Positions 28,370 through 36,503 of a stretch of 37,737 nucleotides of DNA are shown here, one piece after another. Numbering within the stretch: the stretch's first letter is position 1; each line of letters opens with the position of its first letter. This stretch comes from Gemmatimonadaceae bacterium (GTDB lineage Bacteria > Gemmatimonadota > Gemmatimonadetes > Gemmatimonadales > Gemmatimonadaceae): positions 1 to 37,737 of the forward strand of contig JABFXC010000179.1 of the NCBI GenBank assembly GCA_013361935.1. The letters are read 5' to 3'. Both the position numbers and the translations under genes were made by a program. The notes below the pieces were generated by a model. The model was given only the letters and a program-made list of their open reading frames with translations. It ran no database searches and had not been told where the DNA came from.

Positions 28370-31300
28370 TCAGCGCGTGATGGTGAAGGTCTGCAGGGAA
28401 TCACCGGCGTTGGCCACGAACAGGCCAACGCCGGTGGTCGTTTTCAGGAGGGCGAGACCGGTGGCATCCAGCGGGGCGAGGAAGCCGCTCTCGCGCGGCG
28501 GCACGGGGATGAAGCGACCCTTGCCGTCGCCGCGCAGCCAGACGCCGTTGCCGGCGTCAGCGCGCGGGGTGTTCGGCTCGGCGTCGTAGAGGTTGCCGGC
28601 GATGACGAGATCGAGGTTCCCGTCGCCGTCGACGTCGTGCACGACGATCGCCCGCGTCGGCGCGATCTGCGCGAGGTTGGGCAGCGGCGAGAGCGTGAAG
28701 GACTTTCCTCCCTCGTTGTGCAGGAAGACGCTGGCGAAGGTGTCCGCCTCGTAGTGGACCGCGTTGGCGAGTTGCGCCTCGGCGAACAGCTCGCCGACGG
28801 TCTTCGTCGCGAAGGAGCCGTAGGTGGGGAAGCGGATGCCGAGGGTGTAGATCTCCTGCGCGAGAGGGGCGAACCCCTGGAGCGGATACTCCTTTCCGCC
28901 GACCTTCTCGGTGAGGATGATGCTCGTGGCGAGATTGCCGGTGAGATCGCCGGCGCGGACGCCGAAGGTCGTATCCTTCGAGGTCGTGTAGTTGTAGTTG
29001 AGGCCGAGATTCCCGGCGACGATGTCCGGCCGCCCGTCGCGATCGAAGTCGCCGACGGCGAGGCTGTACCACCAGCCGCGCGTCGGAGGGAGCCGCAGCT
29101 CCTTCGTCGCGTCGTGAAAGCGCGCGCCGTCGTTGTGATGGAAGGTGATGGGCATCCACTCCCCGACCGTCACGAGGTCGAGCTTCCCGTCGCCGTCGTA
29201 GTCGACCCAGGCGGCGTCGGTGACCATCCCGCCGGGGCGCACGAGATCGGGCGCGACCTGTTGCGTGACGTCGGTGAAATGGTCTCCGTCGTTCCGGAGG
29301 ATCCAGCTGCGGGTGGGCATGGGCCACGAGCGCGGCAGGAGCCGTCCGCCCACGAAGAGATCGAGCCGGCCATCGCCGTTGAAGTCGCCCGCGCGCACCG
29401 TCGCATTGCTGGTGAGGATCGGCGGAAGCTCGGCGGTCGCGTCGGTGAAGACCCCGCCGCCCTGGTTCAGGTAGAGCCGGTCCTGGAGCTGAGGCGACTC
29501 GGGGGCGAGGGAGTATCCGCCCACGGCGACGTAGAGATCGGGGCGCCCGTCGCCGTTGGCGTCGAAGAAGAGCGCGCCCCAGTCGTCGCGGGTGCTGTCG
29601 GCGCCGAAGGGCTGCGGCCTGGGCGAGGGAGCGAAGCTTCCGTCGGCACGCTGGAGGAAGAGCTTCGCCGGGGCGCCGTTCCCGGCGCCGACGTAGAGGT
29701 CCTCGCGCCCGTCGCCGTCGACGTCGGCCACGGCCAGCGCGGGGCCGTGGCGCGAGACCTGGTACGGGAGCAGCGGCTGCGCGTTGAAATCCACGGAGCG
29801 CGACTGCGGCTGCGCGTAGGCGACGCGATGGGCGGCGTCCGCGGGCTGGAAGACGGGGGGCGCACCGCTGCCGGGGGCGAGGCGCCTGCGGGCGGTGGCG
29901 TCGCTCTGGCGAAGGACGACCGCGCGATCGGCGGCGACGCCGGCGAGGAGCTGATAGCGGCCGTCTGGCCAGTACACCTCGACGCTGTCGGCGCGGGTGG
30001 CGCGGCCGAGCCCGAAGTGGGGGCGGTCGTCGACGGTGGACATGAAGCCGCGGTACGGGGACTGGTAGACGTACTGCTTCGCGCCCCCCGCGGTGACGAC
30101 GACCGTCGCGCCGAGCGCGCGAACGTTAGGCGCGTCGCCGCGCAGCTCGACGCGGAGCCAGTGGTGCGCGTCGTCGTCGCGCCGGACGTTGTGGTAGATG
30201 AACGCCGGCCCGTCGATGTTGTTGACGACGAGGTCGAGCTTCCCGTCGTTGTCGAGATCCGCGTACGCCGCGCCGTAGGAGAAGCTGCGCTTCGCCGCCG
30301 TCCCCCAGCGCTCCGACTCGTCGACGAAGGTGAGGTCGCCGGCGTTGCGGAAGACGTAGTTCGGCTCCTCGTAGGCGGGGAGCTGGGCGAGGAGGTCGAG
30401 GGCGGCGCGGGTCGGCTTGCCGGTGGCGCGCAGCCGCGCGCTGTAGAGGCGGTTGACGAAATCGAGGTCGTTCACCGACTTCGGGTAGCCGTTGCCGATG
30501 AAGATGTCCTTGCGCCCGTCGTCGTCGAAGTCGGCGAAGAGGACGCTCCAGCTCCAGTCGGTGCGCGCGACGCCGGCCATGCGGGCGATCTCGCTGAACA
30601 CCGGATCGCCCGCCGGCGTCGCGCCGTTGTTGAGCTGCAGCGAGTTGATCTCGTAGTCCTGGCGGAAGCCGCGCGCCGTCGCGTCGCGGATGGAGCTCCA
30701 GGTGAGGTAGCCGCTCATGCGCTTCCGCCGCGCGAGATCGCGCGGCAGCATGTCCGCCTGGACGATGTCCGGCCAGCCGTCGCCGTTGAAGTCGGCGACG
30801 TCCACGCCCATCCCGGCCGAGCTGGAGTGCTTGAGCCACTGCCCGGCCTTGTTGGCGAAGGTGCCGTCGCCGCCGTTGGCGTAGACGACGTCATTCGGCA
30901 CGGCGTCGTTCGAGACGTAGATGTCGGGCCGGCCGTCGCCGTTCAGATCGGCGATGGCGACGCCGAGCCCGTAGCCGGCGTCGCGAAGGATCCCCGCCTG
31001 CGCGGAGACGTTCGTGAAGGCGCCGTGACAGTCGTTGCGAAGGAGCTGGTTGTAGCTCCCCGGGGTCTGGCCGCGCATCCCGGCGGGGTGGCCGGTGACG
31101 TCGCCGCGGGTGAAGTCCTGCGGAGCGTTCTCGAGGAGAAAGAGATCGAGGCAGCCGTCGCCGTCGTAGTCGAGGAAGGCCGCGTGCGTGGTGAAGCCGG
31201 TGTCGGCCACGCCCCAGCGCGCGGCGGACTCGGTGAAGGTGCCGTCGCGATTGTTGACGAACAGGAGATTCGCGCGGTCTTCCGGCTTCGACCATTCGGG

Positions 31301-31693
31301 ACCGGAAACGGAGACGTAGATGTCGAGCCAGCCGTCGCCGTTTATGTCGACCATCGAGACGCCGGTCGCCCAGCGGGTGGTGCCGACGTGCGCGCGCTCC
31401 GTGACGTCCTCGAAGCGCATCTTTCCTCGGTTGCGATACAGGCGACTCGACACCATGTTGCCCGCGAAGAAGATGTCGGGCAGCCCATCGTTGTCGACGT
31501 CGCCCACCGCGACTCCGGCGCCGTTGTAGATGTAGACGTCGGTGAGCTCGTTGAGGGAGTCGCTGGTGGTGATGGTGTTGGCGAAGTCGATCCCGGTGGA
31601 GCGGGCGTCGAGGAGGTCGAAGACGCGATCGCCTCGGTTGCAGGCGACTGCGGCGAGGGCGAGCGCGAGGAGGGCGAGGCGGGGGCGGGGCAT
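28370..31693 (-). CDS. FG-GAP/VCBS-repeat lipoprotein with central ASPIC/UnbV domain (CRTAC1-like)
   Basis: A 1107-residue lipoprotein; start at 31693 because MPRPRLALLALALAAVAC is a compact signal with lipobox Cys18, while the upstream frame is noncoding. It has two beta-propeller-like halves built of FG-GAP repeats; I count 13 calcium-binding DxDxDG-type loops (for example DINGDGWLDIYV, DFNGDGRPDIYV-like). Between the halves, near residues 505-580, is an ASPIC/UnbV domain (LRVELRGDAPNVRALGATV, YRGFMSTVDDRPHFGLG, VEVYWPDG). Proteins of this type sit beside SusCD genes in several phyla and are thought to bind glycans or matrix at the surface. It is convergent with susD. Confidence 0.92.
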   Translation of the reverse strand: MPRPRLALLALALAAVACNRGDRVFDLLDARSTGIDFANTITTSDSLNELTDVYIYNGAGVAVGDVDNDGLPDIFFAGNMVSSRLYRNRGKMRFEDVTERAHVGTTRWATGVSMVDINGDGWLDIYVSVSGPEWSKPEDRANLLFVNNRDGTFTESAARWGVADTGFTTHAAFLDYDGDGCLDLFLLENAPQDFTRGDVTGHPAGMRGQTPGSYNQLLRNDCHGAFTNVSAQAGILRDAGYGLGVAIADLNGDGRPDIYVSNDAVPNDVVYANGGDGTFANKAGQWLKHSSSAGMGVDVADFNGDGWPDIVQADMLPRDLARRKRMSGYLTWSSIRDATARGFRQDYEINSLQLNNGATPAGDPVFSEIARMAGVARTDWSWSVLFADFDDDGRKDIFIGNGYPKSVNDLDFVNRLYSARLRATGKPTRAALDLLAQLPAYEEPNYVFRNAGDLTFVDESERWGTAAKRSFSYGAAYADLDNDGKLDLVVNNIDGPAFIYHNVRRDDDAHHWLRVELRGDAPNVRALGATVVVTAGGAKQYVYQSPYRGFMSTVDDRPHFGLGRATRADSVEVYWPDGRYQLLAGVAADRAVVLRQSDATARRRLAPGSGAPPVFQPADAAHRVAYAQPQSRSVDFNAQPLLPYQVSRHGPALAVADVDGDGREDLYVGAGNGAPAKLFLQRADGSFAPSPRPQPFGADSTRDDWGALFFDANGDGRPDLYVAVGGYSLAPESPQLQDRLYLNQGGGVFTDATAELPPILTSNATVRAGDFNGDGRLDLFVGGRLLPRSWPMPTRSWILRNDGDHFTDVTQQVAPDLVRPGGMVTDAAWVDYDGDGKLDLVTVGEWMPITFHHNDGARFHDATKELRLPPTRGWWYSLAVGDFDRDGRPDIVAGNLGLNYNYTTSKDTTFGVRAGDLTGNLATSIILTEKVGGKEYPLQGFAPLAQEIYTLGIRFPTYGSFATKTVGELFAEAQLANAVHYEADTFASVFLHNEGGKSFTLSPLPNLAQIAPTRAIVVHDVDGDGNLDLVIAGNLYDAEPNTPRADAGNGVWLRGDGKGRFIPVPPRESGFLAPLDATGLALLKTTTGVGLFVANAGDSLQTFTITR
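28403..28444 (+). terminator. Probable terminator of the SusCD operon, embedded in the 3' end of the opposite gene
   Basis: A perfect 13-bp inverted repeat (28403-28415 with 28423-28435, loop ACGAACA) is followed on the + strand by GGTCGTTTT. It begins 45 bases after the susD stop, inside the antisense of the last codons of the VCBS lipoprotein gene. The T-run is short and separated by five bases, so efficiency is uncertain. Confidence 0.5.
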
Positions 31694-31815
31694 GGGGCGA
31701 GAGGATACAGCGGGGCGGGTGCCGTTGGAAAGGGCGGGGCGAGGGGCGGAATACGGCGGCGCGGGGCGCGGGGGGCGGGGCGTTCGCTCTTGTGACTGTC
31801 GCTCGGCTGCGAATG

Positions 31816-31903
31816 ACAGGGAGCCGTGGAGCGACGGCAGGTGCTCTTGTGATGAGCACACAGCGCCCTGCGAACGCCTCCCCCGGCCTCCACGGCTCCC
31901 TGT
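31816..31903. repeat. Palindromic repeat, copy A1 (perfect 16-bp arms with an inner hairpin)
   Basis: ACAGGGAGCCGTGGAG (31816-31831) pairs perfectly with 31888-31903. Inside is a second hairpin, GTGCTC (31841-31846) with GAGCAC (31854-31859). The copy lies between the VCBS gene start and the AsnB-like gene. A near-identical copy (A3, 36343-36431) and a partial one (35924-35939) flank the other end of the same operon. The sequence just right of it (31904 onward, CATCAGGCGACGCCC) also matches what follows A3, then diverges. Confidence 0.85.
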
Positions 31904-31959
31904 TGCATCAGGCGACGCCCCCGAACGATCTCGGGGCAGCAAACTTCAATTGCAGAGCG

Positions 31960-33297
31960 ATGAGTCATAAAGGGTACGTTCCGGCGGTCGTGAATCTCAT
32001 CTCCGACGACACGCAGCGCATCTGGGGCGGGACGCCCGGCGAGGCGCGGCGGGCGATGCTCGCGAACGACATGGACGGAGTGCTCGGCGTCGACGGCTCC
32101 TTTGCGCTGCTCGCGCAGGACGGGGAGCGGATCGTGCTCGCGCGCAGCCTCGACAGGCCGATGCGGTATTTCCTCGCGAAGGCCGTGGCCGGCCCGGTGC
32201 TCATCGTCGCCGAGCGGATCGACGAGATCGCGGCGGAGCTCGGGCGGCGCGGGTGGTCGGCGCAGTTCCATCCCAGCTACACGCGGATGGTGCCCGCGCA
32301 TCACGTCACGACGCTCCGTCTCGTCGGCTGTCCCGATCCGAACCCGGTGCACCGGCGCTTCTTCGACCCGCCGCGAGGGACGCTGCCGACGGACCTCGAC
32401 GTCATCGGGCGGCATTACATCGAAGCCGTCTACTCCGAGCTGCGACGCTGGCTCGCCGCGCAGGAGCCGGATGCGCCGATCGGGGTTCCATTCTCGGGGG
32501 GAATCGACAGCGGCGCGATCCTGCTGTGCCTGTACAAGCTCCTGCTGAACGAGGGGATCTCGCCGGCGCGGCTCAAGGCGTTCACTCTCTCCGTGGACGG
32601 CGCGGGTGAGGATGCGCGCCAGGCGACGGAATTCCTGCGCCGCACGAGCCTCGAGATGCTCGGCGAGACCATCGACATCCCGGCGAGCGCGCTCGACGCG
32701 CCACGCGCGGTGGCGGTGATCGAGGACTACAAGCCCCTGGACGTCGAGTGCGCGGCGGTGAACCTGGCGCTCCTCGCCGGGATCCGCGAGCGCTATCCCG
32801 AATGGCGGCTGCTCGTCGACGGCGACGGGGGCGACGAGAACCTCAAGGACTATCCGATCGAGGAGAACAGCGAGCTCACGATCCGCAGCGTCGTGAACAA
32901 CCGCATGCTCTACCAGGAGGGCTGGGGGGTCGAGTCGATCAAGCACTCGCTCACCTACTCCGGGGGTTACAGTCGCGGCTGCGTGCGCGGCTACGCCTGC
33001 GCGCGCGAGCACGGCTTCGCCGACTTCAGTCCGTACACGCGTCCCTCGGTGATCGCGGTCGCGGAGGCGATCCCCTTCGCCGAGCTGACGCAGGGGTCGC
33101 ACGAGAAGCTGTACGCGCTCAAGGGGGAGATCGTCTCCCGCGGCGTGCGCGCGGTGCTCGGCGTCGAGATGCCGGTGTTCCCGAAGCGGCGGTTCCAGCA
33201 CGGCGCGCTCTCCGCGGGTGAGGCGCCGCGGCTCTTTCCGCACGGCGAAGCGCTGTACCGTCGCCACTTCGACAGGCTGCACGCCGCGATCGCGTGA
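31960..33297 (+). CDS. Asparagine-synthase-like ATP-dependent amide/lactam-forming enzyme
   Basis: A 445-residue protein related to AsnB. The N-terminal half has the Ntn-type fold remnants (VLGVDGSFALLAQDGERIVLARSLD) but the residue after Met is Ser, and no Cys2 nucleophile is present, so it cannot hydrolyse glutamine. The C-terminal half has the PP-loop ATP site VPFSGGIDSGAILL near residue 178 and DGDGGDENLKDY where AsnB has SGEGADELFGGY. Enzymes of this layout adenylate a carboxylate and use an amine other than glutamine-derived ammonia, as in lasso-peptide cyclases and beta-lactam synthetases. Its TGA overlaps the GTG of a radical SAM gene (GTGA). ATG 31960 has only a weak ribosome-binding site; the upstream open frame runs through a repeat and is noncoding. 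Confidence 0.85.
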   Translation: MSHKGYVPAVVNLISDDTQRIWGGTPGEARRAMLANDMDGVLGVDGSFALLAQDGERIVLARSLDRPMRYFLAKAVAGPVLIVAERIDEIAAELGRRGWSAQFHPSYTRMVPAHHVTTLRLVGCPDPNPVHRRFFDPPRGTLPTDLDVIGRHYIEAVYSELRRWLAAQEPDAPIGVPFSGGIDSGAILLCLYKLLLNEGISPARLKAFTLSVDGAGEDARQATEFLRRTSLEMLGETIDIPASALDAPRAVAVIEDYKPLDVECAAVNLALLAGIRERYPEWRLLVDGDGGDENLKDYPIEENSELTIRSVVNNRMLYQEGWGVESIKHSLTYSGGYSRGCVRGYACAREHGFADFSPYTRPSVIAVAEAIPFAELTQGSHEKLYALKGEIVSRGVRAVLGVEMPVFPKRRFQHGALSAGEAPRLFPHGEALYRRHFDRLHAAIA

Positions 33298-34244
33298 GCG
33301 TTTCCGCGGTGGAGGACCGGCGGATCCGCGCGCTGCGACCGCCGAAGCCGCGCATCGATCCGAACGTCGCGCACGGCTCGATCGTCGAGGAGGAGCGCCG
33401 CCCGCACGGGCGCATCGAGCGAGCGCTGACGGTGTTCCTCGCGGGAGCGGAGTGCCCGTTCACGTGCTCGTTCTGCGATCTGTGGCGCTACACGATCGAC
33501 GGTCCGACGCCGGAGGGTGCGCTCGTCCGGCAGCTGCGCGGCGTCCTCGACGCGCTCGAAGGTGCGTGGCCGGAGCGGATCAAGCTGTATAACGCGAGCA
33601 ACTTCTTCGACCCGCGCGCCGTGCCGCCGGGCGACGTGGAGGAGATCGCGGCGCTCTGCGCGCCGTTCGCCGCGGTCACCGTCGAGTCGCACGTGAACAC
33701 CGTCGGCGCGCGAACGCTGGAGCTCGCGCGGCGGATCACGGGACGGCTGGAGGTCGCGGCGGGCCTGGAGACGATCCACCCCGTCGCGGCGTCGAAGCTC
33801 AACAAGCGGCTCGACCTCGCGCGCTTCGACGAGGCGGCGCGCCTCCTCGGCGAGAGCGACATCGATCTGCGCGTGTTCGTGCTGCTCGGCGCGCCGTACG
33901 TACCGGCGGCGGAGTCGGTGGAGTGGACGGTGCACACCGTGGAGCACGCGGCGGCGCGGGGCGCGGCCGTGGTATCGATCATCCCCGTGCGCGGCGGGAA
34001 CGGCGAGATGGAGCGCATCGCCGCGGCGGGCGGCTTCACCCCGCCGACGCTCGGACAGCTGGAGGACGCGCTCGACCGCTGCGCGGGGCGCTTCGCCTCC
34101 GTCGTGACCGCGGATCTCTGGGACGCCGAGCGTCTGCCGGGGTGCGTGGAGTGTCGCGGGGCGCGCGTCGCGCGGCTGGCACGCATCAATCTCGGCCAGC
34201 GCGCGGAAGCGCGCGTCGAGTGCGCGGCGTGCGGCGGGGCATGA
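33294..34244 (+). CDS. Radical SAM enzyme with C-terminal CxxC pairs
   Basis: A 316-residue enzyme. The [4Fe-4S] motif is C54-P-F-T-C58-S-F-C61, the canonical CX3CX2C, followed by DLWRYTIDG; a later HVNTVG and ELARRITGRLEVAAGLETI correspond to the SAM-binding barrel. At the C terminus two CxxC pairs (C284/C287 in GCVECRG and C310/C313 in VECAACGG) could bind zinc or an auxiliary cluster. It cleaves SAM reductively to start radical chemistry on an unknown substrate. GTG start overlaps the previous stop and its TGA overlaps the ATG of the next gene (ATGA), so all three proteins are made together. No precursor-peptide gene is visible nearby. Confidence 0.92.
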   Translation: MSVSAVEDRRIRALRPPKPRIDPNVAHGSIVEEERRPHGRIERALTVFLAGAECPFTCSFCDLWRYTIDGPTPEGALVRQLRGVLDALEGAWPERIKLYNASNFFDPRAVPPGDVEEIAALCAPFAAVTVESHVNTVGARTLELARRITGRLEVAAGLETIHPVAASKLNKRLDLARFDEAARLLGESDIDLRVFVLLGAPYVPAAESVEWTVHTVEHAAARGAAVVSIIPVRGGNGEMERIAAAGGFTPPTLGQLEDALDRCAGRFASVVTADLWDAERLPGCVECRGARVARLARINLGQRAEARVECAACGGA

Positions 34245-35821
34245 CGGAGCGGCGCGAGGTCGCGATCGTCGGCAGCGGCTTCGCGGGCTCGCTGCTCGCG
34301 CGCATCCTCGCGAAGCTCGGCTACGACGTGGTGCTCCTCGAGCGGGGGACGCATCCGCGCTTCGCGATCGGCGAGTCGTCGACGCCGCTCGCGAACCTCG
34401 CGCTCGAGCGCATCGGCACGACGTACGGTCTCGCCGACTGCTGGCGGCTCGCGACGCACGGGCGGTGGCTCGCGCACCATCCCGAGCTCCGGCGCGGGCT
34501 GAAGCGCGGGTTCACCTACTACCGCCATCATCCCGGCGAGCGCTTCGCGGACCGTGGGCTCGACTCGGAGCGCCTGCTCGTTGCCGCGAGCCCCGAGGAC
34601 GCGCTCGCGGACACGCACTGGCTGCGCGCCGACGTCGACCATCACTTCGTCCGCGAGGCCGTCAGCGCGGGCGTCGACTATCGCGACCGCGTCGAGCTGA
34701 CGCGAGCCGAGGTGCGAGGGGACGGCGTGCTGCTCGAGGGGACGCGCGACGGCGCACGGATCGCTCTCGAGGCCGCGTTCGTGATCGACGCGTCGGGGCC
34801 GGGAGGATTTCTCGCGCGCGCGCTTGCGATCCCCTCGGGGCTGGCGCACACGCAGACGCGTTCGTCGCTCGTCTCGAGCCACTTCGAGGGGGCGCGCTTG
34901 ATGCGCGACGTCGCGCCCGGCCTGCCGGAGGGTCCGTATCCCGAGGACTGGGCGGCGGTGCACCACATCGCCGACGAGGGGTGGATGTACTCGCTTCGCT
35001 TCGATGACGGCGTGACGAGCGCGGGGTGGCTGCTCTCGCCGCGCGGCCTCGCGTCGCTGCACGCGTCGGGAGCGTTCAGCGCGGGAGAGCTGTGGGCCAC
35101 GATGCTCGAGCGCTATCCGACGATTCGCGAGTCCTTCGGAGTCGCGCGGCCGCTGATGCCGATCGCGCTTCGCGAGACGATCCAGCATCGGCTGACGCGC
35201 GCGGCGGCGCAGCGCTGGGCGATGCTGCCCCACGCGTATGCGTTCGTCGACCCGCTGTTCTCGACGGGGATCTCGTGGTCCCTGCGGGGAGTCGAGCGTC
35301 TCGCGTCGCAGTTCGCGGAGAGTGCGAGCGGACGCCGCGTACCGGACGCGAAATCGCTCGCGCGCTACGACGCGATGCTCGGCGCGGAAGCCGACCAGAT
35401 CGACCTGCTCGTCGCCGGCGCGTACGAGGCGATGTCGAGCTTCGAGCTGTTCGCCGCGCAGGCGATGCTCTACTTCGCGGCGGTGTCGTACTCGGAGGTG
35501 AAGCAGCGGATGACGCCGAGCGACGACGCGGCGTGGAGCGGCTTTCTCGGCGTGGGCGATCCGGTGCTCGAGCCGTTGCCGCGCGAGGCGCTGCGGCGGC
35601 TGCGCGAGGGCGTGGATGCGCGCTCGTTCACGGGCTGGGTCGCGACCGCGATCGCCCCGCGCAACATCGCCGGTCTCGCGGACGAGAGCCGGCACAATCT
35701 CTATCCCCTCGATCTCGACGTGTTGATCGAGCGGCATGCGCTGCTGGGAATGACGAAGGAGCAGGTGCTCGACGCGCTGCCCGCGTTGCGTGGGATGCGC
35801 GAGGAGCCGGCGTTCGGGTAG
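34241..35821 (+). CDS. FAD-dependent oxidoreductase of the flavin halogenase-like group
   Basis: A 526-residue flavoprotein. The FAD-binding GxGxxG is AIVGSGFAGSLLAR at residues 8-21, with LLERG at the strand end. The halogenase-family signature FVDPLFSTGISWSLRG lies near residue 335. A Lys in GLKRGFTYY (K88) is placed like the catalytic Lys of tryptophan halogenases, but the WxWxIP motif is GWMYSLRF (near 248), so the second Trp and Ile-Pro are missing; halogenation is therefore doubtful and a hydroxylation, desaturation or reductase reaction is possible. Last gene of the three-gene operon, its ATG overlapping the radical SAM stop. A large palindrome follows 55 bases downstream. Confidence 0.88.
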   Translation: MTERREVAIVGSGFAGSLLARILAKLGYDVVLLERGTHPRFAIGESSTPLANLALERIGTTYGLADCWRLATHGRWLAHHPELRRGLKRGFTYYRHHPGERFADRGLDSERLLVAASPEDALADTHWLRADVDHHFVREAVSAGVDYRDRVELTRAEVRGDGVLLEGTRDGARIALEAAFVIDASGPGGFLARALAIPSGLAHTQTRSSLVSSHFEGARLMRDVAPGLPEGPYPEDWAAVHHIADEGWMYSLRFDDGVTSAGWLLSPRGLASLHASGAFSAGELWATMLERYPTIRESFGVARPLMPIALRETIQHRLTRAAAQRWAMLPHAYAFVDPLFSTGISWSLRGVERLASQFAESASGRRVPDAKSLARYDAMLGAEADQIDLLVAGAYEAMSSFELFAAQAMLYFAAVSYSEVKQRMTPSDDAAWSGFLGVGDPVLEPLPREALRRLREGVDARSFTGWVATAIAPRNIAGLADESRHNLYPLDLDVLIERHALLGMTKEQVLDALPALRGMREEPAFG

Positions 35822-36116
35822 GGGAGGCGAGGGGAAACGGCAACCGCGTCGCTCGGCAACGACAACCGCGTCACGCGGATCGGGCGGATCGGCGCGGATC
35901 TTTTGTGACTGCTGCTGTGAATGACAGGGGGCCGGGGAGGGGCGGAGGCTCGGTGCCTGGCTGCAGACTCTGTCGCGGGTCGCGTCGGGGCTCGTCGCGA
36001 GGACTGGCATCGCGCGGATTGGGCAGGAAGCACGGCGGAAGCACTGCCCTCCTCAAGAACTGCGGAAGGGTTCCTCTCGAGGCCATCATCGACGTGCGAC
36101 GAGCCCGAGAGCTGTG

Positions 36117-36160
36117 TTGGGGCATGCGGGGCGAGATTATCTCACCCTGCATGCCCAAAA
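36117..36160. repeat. Palindrome B1, centre of the nested element
   Basis: About 20-bp arms (36117-36137 and 36139-36160) meet at T36138 with only two mismatches and one bulged base; the core is GCGAGATTATCTCACC. B2 (36458-36503) shares the core GCGAGAnnATCTCACCC and the outer GGGGC...GCCCCAAA, so both belong to one family. As DNA it could extrude a cruciform; as RNA it would be a strong hairpin followed by AAAA or TT only, not a typical terminator. Confidence 0.8.
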
Positions 36161-36342
36161 ATCAGATCCGGGCTCGTGCCCGTAGAATCTTCCGCCGTTC
36201 TTCCGCCGTGCTTGCGCAGTTCTTCCCGGAAAAACCGCGCGATCTCCCTGGCGAGACAGACCACCACGCGACCCGCGAGAATACCCACCGAGAATGCCCG
36301 CGAGCGCCGCGGACTCTTTCACCTGCTGCTCGGCGGTGAATG

Positions 36343-36431
36343 ACAGGGAGCCGTGGAGCGACGGGAGGCGGCGCTCGTGAGGAGCACGCAGCCCCTGCGA
36401 ACTCCTCCCCCGGCCCTCCCCGGCTCCCTGT
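36343..36431. repeat. Palindromic repeat, copy A3
   Basis: ACAGGGAGCCGTGGAG (36343-36358) pairs with 36416-36431 (one mismatch). The left arm is identical to copy A1 at 31816 and the spacer is recognisably similar (GAGCGACGG..., GCGAAC, CTCCCCCGGCC). Same orientation as A1. Confidence 0.8.
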
Positions 36432-36457
36432 GACATCACGCGAAGCCCGCGAACGTT

Positions 36458-36503
36458 TTTGGGGCTCGCCAGGCGAGACCATCTCACCCGGCGCGCCCCA
36501 AAG
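36458..36503. repeat. Palindrome B2
   Basis: Arms 36458-36478 and 36482-36503 (about 21 bp, three mismatches) with core GGCGAGACCATCTCACCC. It follows copy A3 by 26 bases, so A and B appear to form one composite repeat unit; after A1 only the beginning of B is left. Confidence 0.78.

Noticed and set aside
28637..31795. Open frame of 1052 codons antisense to the FG-GAP lipoprotein
   Set aside because: Low-complexity Val/Glu/Arg/Asp sequence made by the antisense of DxDxDG repeats; no ribosome-binding site or family similarity.
31792..31959. Upstream extension (56 codons) of the AsnB-like gene as a possible precursor peptide or longer N terminus
   Set aside because: It translates through repeat A1 and has no ribosome-binding site or leader-like character.
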